Source: Emticicia sp. 21SJ11W-3 (lineage in GTDB: Bacteria > Bacteroidota > Bacteroidia > Cytophagales > Spirosomataceae). Taken from it: a stretch of DNA of 64,000 nt. Position 1 is the stretch's first letter, and every line of letters begins with the position of its first letter. Positions 51,685 through 59,559 of the stretch are shown in pieces. The stretch lies in NCBI RefSeq assembly GCF_024138715.1, contig NZ_CP092074.1, positions 3,286,001 to 3,350,000 of the forward strand. The letters run 5' to 3'. A model generated the notes under the pieces. It saw nothing but the letters and a program-made list of their open reading frames with translations. It was not told the DNA's origin and made no database searches. Made by a program: the position numbers and the translations under genes.

Positions 51685-51987
51685 CCTCCTCTAAAGCAGA
51701 GGAGGGTTTTCGTTAATCGTTCCTAAAACTAATATAAAACCTAAACTCTTCTCTTGTTTAAAGCAACCAGCACCCTACCCTCGCTTCGCTCCTGACTGAT
51801 TGTTGAAAAATGCCTCCCCCGAAACGGAGGAGGATTTGTTAGTTATATCTATTCTTACCCTAAAAAAAATGACTAAAAATTCTGGCGGCCGGAAAAAATG
51901 CCCCTCCGAGCCGGAGGGGATTTTCAGACCTCTATAAACCTAACTTAACTAAACCTCTAAAGAAATGCCTCCTCCAGCCGGAGGAGG
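51685..51987. repeat. Series of four homologous hairpins with compensatory differences
   Basis: H1 CCTCCTCT-N5-AGAGGAGG (51685-51705); H2 CCTCCCCCG-AAA-CGGAGGAGG (51813-51833, one mismatch); H3 CCCCTCCG-AGC-CGGAGGGG (51901-51919); H4 CCTCCTCC-AGCC-GGAGGAGG (51968-51987). Each is preceded by A-rich DNA and followed by ATTT or TTTT. Intervals hold AACCTAA tracts. No gene lies between. They behave like successive terminators or parts of small RNAs. Confidence 0.75.
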
Positions 51988-52044
51988 ATTTAAAACAAAG
52001 CATACGCGTCAAATCACACACTTTTTCTAGTCACAGCATTATCT

Positions 52045-52455
52045 TTAAGCCCAAAGGCTTTTTTCCGCTTCAATGGCACTCCATCTGTCGGCAGCCAACT
52101 CAACCGCCCGCTGAATATACCCGTAAACCTCAGCAGCAGTGGTACTGGCAGAAAAGGGCATTTCAATCGTGTTAAAAACGGTCGCTTCGCCGGGTGGTGT
52201 CAGGGCATCACCGCTGTCTCTGTCAAACCCGTCTACATAGCCGCACACCAGCCGGGCATCTTTTACAATAAACCCAAAACCCACAGGCATCGGCGCAAAT
52301 TCATTGTTAATCAGTAGCGCCATTTCTGCCCAGTGGCTAATCTTCCGGCATAATACGCATCCCCTTGCCTCATGTGGTTTTATATCAGGCCGCAGGTTGT
52401 TATCGCTCGCACGCTCCATACCATTCACATCTGCGTCAGGCACTGCCCCCCGCAA
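52045..52455 (-). CDS. Hypothetical protein near S24 repressor
   Basis: A 136-residue protein with CVLCRKISHWAEMALLINNEFAPMPVGFGFIVKDARLVCGYVDGFDRD, TTAAEVYGYIQRAVELAADRWSAIEAEK. A CxxC pair (33-36 region) hints at metal binding. It is the first minus-strand gene facing the repressor across an operator region, the position of an early phage gene. Start uncertain (M1 or M13). Confidence 0.5.
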   Translation of the reverse strand: MRGAVPDADVNGMERASDNNLRPDIKPHEARGCVLCRKISHWAEMALLINNEFAPMPVGFGFIVKDARLVCGYVDGFDRDSGDALTPPGEATVFNTIEMPFSASTTAAEVYGYIQRAVELAADRWSAIEAEKSLWA

Positions 52456-52575
52456 GCGGCCAGCCGGGGCAGGCCGCTTTGAGGTGTTACAGCAACCGGT
52501 TATACCCGGTTATTGTTCATAAATTTGTTTTGTGTGGATCCAGAGCTAAAAAGGCTGAATCTTTTAAAATTTTTA

Positions 52576-52661
52576 TTGCACATTTACGTATTTTCTGTAT
52601 TTTTGTCGAATAATACTTACTTGTTCGTTAAATGATGTACAAAAATAGCGAACAAGTTCGC
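52576..52661 (+). promoter_or_regulatory. Repressor promoter and operator
   Basis: TTG at 52576-52578 and TATTTTTG at 52598-52605 (19 bp apart) form a -33/-7 promoter for the S24 repressor. Overlapping and downstream are CGAA-N13-TTCG (52608-52626 region) and the palindrome GCGAAC-AA-GTTCGC (52648-52661), good candidate sites for autoregulation. Confidence 0.7.
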
Positions 52662-52714
52662 ATTATGCAAGTAAATAACAAAAAAAAATTTAATTCTTTA
52701 ACGGAACACACATC

Positions 52715-53407
52715 ATGAATATGAGCGCAACTGCCATAAGCGGAACGGAAATCAGAAGTTTCCGGAAGAAAAATAAGCTCTCTCAAACCGAGTTCGCCGA
52801 ACTTGTTGGTGTTTCTATGAGAGCAGTACAACTATGGGAAAGCGGCGACAGGAATGTATCAAGCCTGGCCGAACGTACTATAAAAGAAGTATTTCTGACC
52901 TATAAACCTAAAGAAGCTACTGGCAGCAAAAGCCGTAATATACATACCTTTGTAAACAATGAAAACGGCGACCTGATAGTGCAGGCACCTTTACTGGGCG
53001 CCGAAGCCTTTGCCCGCTACCTGGACGAACTGGGCGAAGCAGGCGCGCTGCAGTCGGACGAGATGGTGTCTTTTATTGTAGACAAAATAGACAGGGGTAA
53101 TTTTGTAGCTTTCAGGGTTTCCGGCGATAGCATGAATGGCGGCCTGATAGACGACACCCCCGACAGAGCCATTGTGCTGGGCAAAGAACAACCAATGGAT
53201 TTATGGATGAATGGCTTCGGGGAATCAAAATTCGGGTGGGTTATCCTCACCAAACGCAATGTACTGTTTAAAGACATTGTGGGCTTTGATAAAGAAACGG
53301 CCACCATTACCTGCCACAGCCGTAACGACAGCCCCGAATACGCCGATTTTAAATTATCTTTGAACGACGTACATAAAATATTTAAAGTAATTAAAAGGTC
53401 TTTTTGA
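52715..53407 (+). CDS. Phage-type repressor: XRE HTH with S24 peptidase domain
   Basis: A 230-residue LexA/CI-like repressor. HTH at 11-60 (TEIRSFRKKNKLSQTEFAELVGVSMRAVQLWESG). C-terminal S24 domain contains VAFRVSGDSMNGGLIDDTPDRAIV with the nucleophile Ser139, and LTKRNVLFKDIVGF. An Ala-Gly pair in LGEAGALQS (109-110) could be the self-cleavage site before the catalytic domain. Start ATG 52715 (or 52721). It is divergent from a replication gene set with a palindromic operator between, typical for a lysogeny switch. No integrase or structural genes are present. Confidence 0.88.
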   Translation: MNMSATAISGTEIRSFRKKNKLSQTEFAELVGVSMRAVQLWESGDRNVSSLAERTIKEVFLTYKPKEATGSKSRNIHTFVNNENGDLIVQAPLLGAEAFARYLDELGEAGALQSDEMVSFIVDKIDRGNFVAFRVSGDSMNGGLIDDTPDRAIVLGKEQPMDLWMNGFGESKFGWVILTKRNVLFKDIVGFDKETATITCHSRNDSPEYADFKLSLNDVHKIFKVIKRSF

Positions 53408-53428
53408 AAAATTATAGCTAATTGTAAG

Positions 53429-54082
53429 ATGGAAATCTTAATACTAATCTCAATTATTGTTGTAATTGCATTGATTGCATTTGGCATTGTAGCCTCTCTG
53501 CAAGACAAAACCAGAAAGAAAAATATTGCCTCACACCCGGCACTTGGTTCATTTACGTTTCATTATGGAACAAGTTTAAACACATCTCTAGGCCTTGATT
53601 TAATTAACAAGAAGATTTGCTTTGTTACAACTGATTATGAGCCAAAAATTTACAATTTCTCTCAAATTAAGAGTATTAAGTCGGTTGAAAGATCCATCAT
53701 AAAGGATTACAGGAAACCCCGCAACATTGACTTTGACAATACAATTGCTAATAGCTATGATAGAAATTATTTTGGCGTAGATTTGGATATTGAAATAAGT
53801 GCCCCCGAAAAAATAATTTATTCTATCGCCTTTCTTAAAACCCGCACATCTTATGGTGAACTTTTGTACAAGGCAGCCGATAGAGAACGCCAAAAATGGA
53901 GAAGCATGATTGAAGAGCATATCGGTAAACGAGGAGATATTGAAATAACAGGCACTATTACCGGTGATATTCCGGTAACATCGGTAGCTGATGAAATTCA
54001 AAAACTTAAAAATCTTTTAGATGCAGGAGTATTAACCACAGATGAGTTTGACAGGCAAAAGGCAAAATTGTTAAATTCCTGA
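53429..54082 (+). CDS. Membrane-anchored protein with SHOCT-like tail
   Basis: A 217-residue protein: one N-terminal membrane helix ILILISIIVVIALIAFGIVA, then a beta-rich domain (FTFHYGTSLNTSLGLDLINKKICFVTTDYEPKIYNFSQIKSI) resembling bacterial PH-like/DUF4429 strands, and a C-terminal helical hairpin ADEIQKLKNLLDAGVLTTDEFDRQKAKLL of the SHOCT type. Probably cytoplasmic domain tethered to the membrane. Role unknown. It follows the repressor on the same strand. Confidence 0.7.
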   Translation: MEILILISIIVVIALIAFGIVASLQDKTRKKNIASHPALGSFTFHYGTSLNTSLGLDLINKKICFVTTDYEPKIYNFSQIKSIKSVERSIIKDYRKPRNIDFDNTIANSYDRNYFGVDLDIEISAPEKIIYSIAFLKTRTSYGELLYKAADRERQKWRSMIEEHIGKRGDIEITGTITGDIPVTSVADEIQKLKNLLDAGVLTTDEFDRQKAKLLNS

Positions 54083-54145
54083 ATCCGGCTCTTCACAAGG
54101 CTTTAACAAACCACATTTTTTTATTTTTTCATAACTGCCATTCAT

Positions 54146-54153
54146 TAACTTTG
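54146..54153 (+). promoter_or_regulatory. -7 promoter box before small regulator
   Basis: TAACTTTG matching TAnnTTTG, 27 bp before the next start codon. Confidence 0.6.
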
Positions 54154-54179
54154 CTGTTAGTAAACCAAATTTAACTAAC

Positions 54180-54506
54180 ATGCAATCTGATAAAAGTCAG
54201 GAGGTAACCCGGCGTTTCTTCGAAATTCTGGACGAACTCGTGCAAATGGGCCACATCCATTTCATGAACGATTTCTACACCGAAAACAACATCAACAGCC
54301 GCAATATCTATCAGCTTCGCAAAGACCACAGCCGCGATATTCTGCAACTGGAATGGCTGACCATTCTGATTGAAAAATACAAAGTATCAGGCGACTACCT
54401 GCTTACCGGTAAAGGCAAAAAATACAAAAAACCACTGGTGTATATTGAACGCCCCAAACGCCGCAAATATACCAAACATAAGTTACCAATGGCCGCAGGC
54501 TTATAG
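54180..54506 (+). CDS. Small regulator-like protein of phage type
   Basis: A 108-residue basic protein. RFFEILDELVQMGHIH opens it, and YKVSGDYLLTGKGKKY resembles the V-S-x-x-W-L-L-T-G-x-G ending of phage HTH repressors. The C terminus is strongly basic (ERPKRRKYTKHK). May bind DNA. No complete HTH seen. Confidence 0.55.
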   Translation: MQSDKSQEVTRRFFEILDELVQMGHIHFMNDFYTENNINSRNIYQLRKDHSRDILQLEWLTILIEKYKVSGDYLLTGKGKKYKKPLVYIERPKRRKYTKHKLPMAAGL

Positions 54507-54558
54507 GCGCCTTCACGCCAAAAATTAAAACAACTTTAACCAATTAAACGGAGACGAA

Positions 54559-54984
54559 ATGAGTAATCAACCCACAAAAATTACGGTAGCGGCCACTGTG
54601 AACGCACCAGTAGAAAAAGTCTGGAAATATTTTACCACGCCCGAAATGGTAATGCAGTGGAACAACGCATCGCCCGACTGGCACACGCCAAAGGCTGAAA
54701 ACGATTTACGTATTGGCGGGCAGTTTGTATACACCATGGCTGCCAAAGACGGCAGCTTTAGCTTTGATTTCGGCGGCATTTATGACGACGTACAAGAAAA
54801 CCAGCTGATTGCCTACACAATGGGCGACGGCCGACAGGTAAGTATTGTTTTTACAGACATAAACGGTACTGAAACACAGGTAGAAGAAACTTTCGACGCC
54901 GAAACCCAAAACCCCGTAGAAATGCAGCAAATGGGCTGGCAGGCCATATTAGATAATTTTAAGGCTTATACCGAAGCAAATTAA
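54559..54984 (+). CDS. SRPBCC/AHSA1 domain protein
   Basis: A 141-residue START-like protein: KITVAATVNAPVEKVWKYFTTPEMVMQWNNASPDWHTPKAENDLRIGG, FTDINGTETQVEETFDAE, MGWQAILDNFKAYTE. Typical of the AHSA1 branch; a hydrophobic ligand pocket, cytoplasmic. Biological ligand unknown. It is followed by the CGTGGCACGCC palindrome. Confidence 0.88.
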   Translation: MSNQPTKITVAATVNAPVEKVWKYFTTPEMVMQWNNASPDWHTPKAENDLRIGGQFVYTMAAKDGSFSFDFGGIYDDVQENQLIAYTMGDGRQVSIVFTDINGTETQVEETFDAETQNPVEMQQMGWQAILDNFKAYTEAN

Positions 54985-54993
54985 GTAATTGCT

Positions 54994-55033
54994 CGTGCCA
55001 CGCCTATACTCATGAGTAAAAGGGCGTGGCACG
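54994..55033. repeat. Palindromic repeat, best member of the CGTGGCACGCC family
   Basis: CGTGCCACGCC (54994-55004) and GGCGTGGCACG (55023-55033), perfect 11-bp arms with the TATACTC motif in the loop, as in the copies at 21727 and 62348. Sits directly after the SRPBCC gene. Confidence 0.85.
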
Positions 55034-55137
55034 GGTAAAGAATAATAGCTATGGTTTCATTGCCACAATGTTATCAATGAACGCAATGTCTCACAACTTG
55101 AAATAGTATTTACTACACCAATCAATGATTCACCAAA

Positions 55138-55431
55138 TCATTTCTTCTCCGCCTTACGCGCAATAACCCTATAAGTTTGGTTGATATGAATGGTATCGCC
55201 CTCCAAATTTAGCTTATCCCCTACCTCCCAGCGTTTAAATTGATCAGGCCCCATATTCGGAATCGAAAACAGCGCTTCAAAACGCTTGCCGTTTTCGTCT
55301 TTCAGAGTAGCCACGTAGCCATCCTTCCCGGTCTCAATGCTTTCTATCACCCCCGAATAGCCATCAGAATCGGCACAGGTAGCAGCCGTAAAAAGCATCA
55401 TAATCAGCAAAAAAGTAGTTATGGTTCTCAT
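55138..55431 (-). CDS. Small lipoprotein of unknown function
   Basis: A 97-residue protein with signal ITTFLLIMMLFTAATC and a plausible lipobox ending in Cys19. The rest is beta-rich and charged: SGVIESIETGKDGYVATLKDENGKRFEALF, VGDKLNLEGDTIHI. No family recognised; the surrounding genes give no hint. OB-like strand pattern is possible. Confidence 0.65.
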   Translation of the reverse strand: MRTITTFLLIMMLFTAATCADSDGYSGVIESIETGKDGYVATLKDENGKRFEALFSIPNMGPDQFKRWEVGDKLNLEGDTIHINQTYRVIARKAEKK

Positions 55432-55615
55432 GGTAAAATGTTTTTTTATATCTGGTAAAACTATCTAAACGCCTGAAACATTTATTTTCTTATAACCCCC
55501 AAAATAACTATGCCAGAGCCAATAATTTAGCTACACAGTTACTCAACGCCTTCAGATACACACATCATAAATTAAGAAATCTTTAATTTCAACTTAAATT
55601 ATGCCCAAATACTCC

Positions 55616-55623
55616 TATTTTTG
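55616..55623 (+). promoter_or_regulatory. -7 promoter box of Fic gene
   Basis: TATTTTTG, consensus TAnnTTTG, 42 bp upstream of the Fic ATG. Confidence 0.6.
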
Positions 55624-55665
55624 TAAAGATTGGTTTTTGCAAAAATAGACACCAGGTTAATTATC

Positions 55666-56991
55666 ATGTACGAAAGCGATAAAATAAGTTCTTTGTTGCA
55701 AGAATTAGCTGCCCTGCCGCCGATTTCTGAAGAAAATGCCAGAAAACTGGATGATAAATACAGGTTAGAATTTAATTATAACAGCAATCATATTGAAGGC
55801 AATACCCTTACCTATGGCGAAACAAAGTTATTGTTGATTTTCGATAAAACCGATGGCCAGCATGAAATGCGCGAATTTGAAGAAATGAAAGCACATGATG
55901 TTGCGTATCGCTGGATAAAAGAAATAGCTGAAGACCAATCGTATGTACTCATTGAAAGAGACATAAAGCAACTCAATGAAATTATTCTGGTAAGACCATT
56001 CTGGAAAGACGCTATTACAGCAGACGGACAATCGACCAGAAGAAAAATTCAGGTCGGAGAATACAAGCAGCATCCAAACTCTGTTCTTTTACAAAACGGA
56101 GAGATGTTTCATTATACCTCCCCAATGGATACCCCAATGGCTATGAACGATTTAATGGCTTGGTTTCATTCAGAAACAGAAAAACAAGAATTAAGCCCGG
56201 TTGAGTTAGCCGCTATATTCCATTACAAATTTGTCCGGATTCATCCTTTTGATGATGGTAACGGCAGAATCTCTCGACTGTTGATGAATTATGTTTTGCT
56301 GAAAAATGGCTTGCCTCCCATTATTATTAAATCGGCTGACAAAAAGAATTATCTGAACGCACTTAATCAGGTTGATTCTGATATTAAAAAACTTCCGGTC
56401 TTTGTAAATTACATTAGCGAACAGTTAATCTGGTCCTTACAAATCAAATTAAAAGCCACCAAAGGTGAAAGCATAGAAGAAGAGGATGATATTGATAAGC
56501 AAGTGGCATTGTTTAAGAGGGAGCAGTTAGGTAAAGATATATCGAACCCAACAAAAAGTTCTGAAAAAACATACTTTTTGTTTAAGGAGGTGATAAAACC
56601 TATTCTTATCGAATTAGATAAAAAATCAACCGATTTTGAGGAACTATTCAAAGTAAGAAATAAATTTTATGACATTTATTTCGTCGGAAAAGATGGCAAA
56701 AGATTTACATTTTTAGATGAATTAACCAGTGAAATTAATACATCTACAGACATAGATACGATTACCTGGGATAAGGAATTGCAGCACTCGATAAATGAAC
56801 AAATTAACGACTCTCGTCTGCTATTAAGTTTCGTTTTTAGAAGTCGAAGTTTCCATATTAAGTTAGATAGAACACAAATTGACCTTCAGTTTAGCTACGC
56901 TCACGTTTTTAAGGAAACAGAAATTAAAAATCTGGTCAGAACTCTATTCAAAGGCATTTTTGAAATAATCCAATCAAACACAAAAAAATAA
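55666..56991 (+). CDS. Fic-family protein with N-terminal inhibitory motif
   Basis: A 441-residue cytoplasmic AMP/NMP transferase candidate. The inhibitory helix has S40-NHI-E44-G45, the [S/T]xxxE[G/N] motif placed before the Fic core. The catalytic loop is H193-P-F-D-D-G-N-G-R-I-S-R204, complete. After the core, about 200 residues (IDKQVALFKREQLGKDISNPTKSSEK onward) form an uncharacterised helical region. Start at 55666 chosen over an extended frame because MYESDKISSLLQ begins the fold. Monocistronic. Confidence 0.9.
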   Translation: MYESDKISSLLQELAALPPISEENARKLDDKYRLEFNYNSNHIEGNTLTYGETKLLLIFDKTDGQHEMREFEEMKAHDVAYRWIKEIAEDQSYVLIERDIKQLNEIILVRPFWKDAITADGQSTRRKIQVGEYKQHPNSVLLQNGEMFHYTSPMDTPMAMNDLMAWFHSETEKQELSPVELAAIFHYKFVRIHPFDDGNGRISRLLMNYVLLKNGLPPIIIKSADKKNYLNALNQVDSDIKKLPVFVNYISEQLIWSLQIKLKATKGESIEEEDDIDKQVALFKREQLGKDISNPTKSSEKTYFLFKEVIKPILIELDKKSTDFEELFKVRNKFYDIYFVGKDGKRFTFLDELTSEINTSTDIDTITWDKELQHSINEQINDSRLLLSFVFRSRSFHIKLDRTQIDLQFSYAHVFKETEIKNLVRTLFKGIFEIIQSNTKK

Positions 56992-57009
56992 TCTGAGCAA
57001 ATCTCAAAC

Positions 57010-57108
57010 GCTGCCATGCCAAGTCTATATTCAAAAGAACTGAGGCATGACACAGGTATTCACTCATTCCCCAGAACGCCACCCGCTCATCCACTAATTC
57101 ACAATTAG
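57010..57108. repeat. Diverged palindrome followed by octamer-array remnant
   Basis: GCCATGCCAAGTCTATATTC...GAGGCATGAC (about 57013-57051) looks like a diverged member of the CGTGGCACGCC family. It is followed by CACTCATTCCCCAGAACGCCACCCGC and CCACTAATTCAC, a degenerate octamer array. It sits downstream of the Fic gene and the TetR gene, which converge. Confidence 0.55.
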
Positions 57109-57112
57109 CTCC

Positions 57113-57787
57113 CTACCCTAACACCCTGAAAACCAGATCTTCCAGATACGCCGCCACGTAGGCCGAGGCATCTTCGTCGGTTTTTACGTCTGTCAGCCTT
57201 TTCAGATGCGAACTGAAAAACTGTTGGTTATGCGAAGTCTCAATCAGTGTACTACTCAATGAATGCGGATACGGATAGCCGGGGTCCAGCTCCAGAATAA
57301 TACCAGCAATCGTATTGCACAAATCTTTAAACTGCTTAAAAACCTTTGCCTCGTTTATTTCATTTATCTCTTTTACCAGATAAACTTTACTACTTTCTGT
57401 AATTACAATCTGGTTCAGATACGTTATATTGTACTCAATTTTACCGGTATTCTCCGGTAGTTCACGCGTTAGTAGCTGAATCACCGTCTTTAGCTTCAGG
57501 TGAGGGTCGCTTATGTTTTTTAACTGAAACATGAGCAGAAACTCAAGGTAGCTCCAGTACCAGTTCAATATATACACCAAAAGCAGGTGTTTATTCTTAA
57601 AATACCTGTATATACTGGCCTCGGTTGTACCAATATCAATGGCCAGTTTTTTGAAAGTAAAATGTTCATATCCCACTTCGTATATCAGATCAATGGCCTT
57701 ACGAACAATCTGCCGGCCCAATTCGCTGCTCTCTGGGTCTCTGATATAGATGTTATGGTTTACGTTAAAATTTAATTGATACTCCAT
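57113..57787 (-). CDS. TetR-family transcriptional regulator
   Basis: A 224-residue repressor. HTH in ELGRQIVRKAIDLIYEVGYEHFTFKKLAIDIGTTEASIYRYFKNKHLLL (22-70) with the Tyr-Arg-Tyr-Phe recognition motif. The C-terminal helical ligand domain is divergent. It is divergent from the ABC-HlyD-TolC operon, with operator-like palindromes in the gap, so it probably controls that operon. Confidence 0.9.
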   Translation of the reverse strand: MEYQLNFNVNHNIYIRDPESSELGRQIVRKAIDLIYEVGYEHFTFKKLAIDIGTTEASIYRYFKNKHLLLVYILNWYWSYLEFLLMFQLKNISDPHLKLKTVIQLLTRELPENTGKIEYNITYLNQIVITESSKVYLVKEINEINEAKVFKQFKDLCNTIAGIILELDPGYPYPHSLSSTLIETSHNQQFFSSHLKRLTDVKTDEDASAYVAAYLEDLVFRVLG

Positions 57788-57862
57788 TTTGCGCTAGTTT
57801 TGAACAAAACTAAACAAATAATAGTTATTATACAATAAATGATATTACAACAATATTATATA

Positions 57863-57899
57863 ATAGTAACACTATCATAACTTAAGTTTTTTATCTTTG
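57863..57899 (+). promoter_or_regulatory. Promoter and operator of the ABC operon
   Basis: ATAGT-AAC-ACTAT at 57863-57875 is a candidate TetR operator, and TATCTTTG at 57892-57899 the -7 box, 17 bp before the ABC start codon. Further AT palindromes (ATAATAGTTATTATA near 57818) lie toward the tetR start. Confidence 0.65.
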
Positions 57900-57915
57900 C
57901 AAAAAATATTACCCA

Positions 57916-59553
57916 ATGGCCGACAATCACACTATTCATCCTTTTATAAGAATCTTCAACTTACTAAGGCTTGACCAGAAAGACATAACCTCCCTCTACT
58001 TTTTTGCTATCCTTTCGGGTATTATACAGCTGGTTATGCCACTGGGCATTCAGTCAATCATCAACTTTGTCATGTACAACACCGCCTCTACTTCGCTGGT
58101 TGTACTGATAGGGCTGGTAATAGTAAGCGTTTTTCTGGCTGGCTTGCTGCAGATAAACCAGATGAAGTTAAGCGAGAAAATACAGCAGAAAATATTTGTA
58201 AGATATGCCTTTGAATATGCCGACACCCTGCCGAAAATAAGGCCGGAAGCCACCGAAGGCTATTATATGCCAGAGCAGACCAACCGGTTTTTTGATACCA
58301 TCAATCTGCAAAAAGGCCTTTCTAAATTATTGCTGGGGGTACCCACCGCCATCGTGCAGATATTGTTCGGCATTCTGCTTTTGTCTTTTTATCATGCTAT
58401 TTTTATTGCTTTTGGCGGTTTGCTTATACTCATTGTCTACCTGATATTCAGACTGAGCTCAGACCGCGGCCTTGAAACCAGCCTGAAAGAAAGCGACTAC
58501 AAGTATAAAGTAGCTGCCTGGCTGCAGGAAATAAGCCGCAACCAGAATACATTTAAAAACTACGAATATACCCACCTGAATATACAACGGACCGACGAGT
58601 TCACGCAGGGGTATCTCCAAAACCGCACCCGTCACTTCGGAATCCTGAAAACCCAATACTGGAGCCTCGTGGCCTTTAAGGTTATTCTCACCGCGGCCAT
58701 GCTGATAATCGGCTGTGCGCTTTTGCTCAATCAGCTCATTAATATCGGCCAGTTTATAGCCGCCGAAATCGTAATCATAGCCATTACGGCTTCGGTCGAA
58801 AAACTCATCACCAGTATTGATATCGTTTACGACGTGCTCACGGCCGTTGAAAAACTCAACAAAGTGCTGCAAAAACCCACCGAATCGAGCGGTAAACTAA
58901 AATTAAACAATGCCAACCCGCTAAAGGTTGAATTTAAAAATGTAAGTTTTGCTTACACCAGACACTCAACCATACTTAATGGCTTGTCGTTCGTGATTCA
59001 GCCCGGCGAAAAAGCCCTGCTCATGAAAACCCTCTCTGGCAGAGGCACCAGCACGGTTATGAAACTAATCAGCAATAATCTGACGCAGTATCAGGGTCAT
59101 ATTTATATCAATGATGTACCGATAGATAACTACGACATTCTGAGCATCAGAAAGCACCTGACCTACCTGAGCGGCCAGAACGAAATTTTTAACGGTTCGC
59201 TCTGGGACAACATCAGTATAGGTAATACCGACATCAAGCCCGAAACCGTAACGGCTTTAATAAAAATACTAGGTTTTGACGGTTTCATTGACGAGTTTGA
59301 CAATGGCTATGACACTGAGCTTTTCACCAAAGGCGCCAAGTTGTCGTCGCATCTTATTCAGGAAATCCTGTTGCTGCGCACTTTTGTACAGCCCAGCTCG
59401 CTGATGGTGCTGGATGAGCCGTTCAAAAACCTGAGCGCCACCAAAGCACAAAAAGTGGCAGAGTACATCTGCAATTTGCCCATTACGGTAGTGGTTGCCT
59501 CTGAGCAGCAGGAAATCAAACCCCATTTCAATAAAATACTAGAGTTAAAATAA
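57916..59553 (+). CDS. ABC exporter subunit with degenerate nucleotide-binding motifs
   Basis: A 545-residue protein, N-terminal six-helix exporter domain (VMPLGIQSIINFVMYNTAS, then LSEKIQQKIFVRYAFEYADTLPK) and C-terminal NBD from about 337. The Walker A position reads LSGRGTSTVMKL: Thr378 stands where lysine is required. The signature reads LSSHLIQEI (476-484) instead of LSGGQ, and the H-loop position is SEQQ. Walker B is intact (SLMVLDEP, Asp500-Glu501), and Gln421 of the Q-loop remains. ATP hydrolysis is therefore doubtful; it may bind nucleotide without hydrolysing, or pair with another subunit. No peptidase domain at the N terminus. Followed by HlyD and TolC genes. Confidence 0.85.
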   Translation: MADNHTIHPFIRIFNLLRLDQKDITSLYFFAILSGIIQLVMPLGIQSIINFVMYNTASTSLVVLIGLVIVSVFLAGLLQINQMKLSEKIQQKIFVRYAFEYADTLPKIRPEATEGYYMPEQTNRFFDTINLQKGLSKLLLGVPTAIVQILFGILLLSFYHAIFIAFGGLLILIVYLIFRLSSDRGLETSLKESDYKYKVAAWLQEISRNQNTFKNYEYTHLNIQRTDEFTQGYLQNRTRHFGILKTQYWSLVAFKVILTAAMLIIGCALLLNQLINIGQFIAAEIVIIAITASVEKLITSIDIVYDVLTAVEKLNKVLQKPTESSGKLKLNNANPLKVEFKNVSFAYTRHSTILNGLSFVIQPGEKALLMKTLSGRGTSTVMKLISNNLTQYQGHIYINDVPIDNYDILSIRKHLTYLSGQNEIFNGSLWDNISIGNTDIKPETVTALIKILGFDGFIDEFDNGYDTELFTKGAKLSSHLIQEILLLRTFVQPSSLMVLDEPFKNLSATKAQKVAEYICNLPITVVVASEQQEIKPHFNKILELK

Positions 59554-59559
59554 ATTCAG

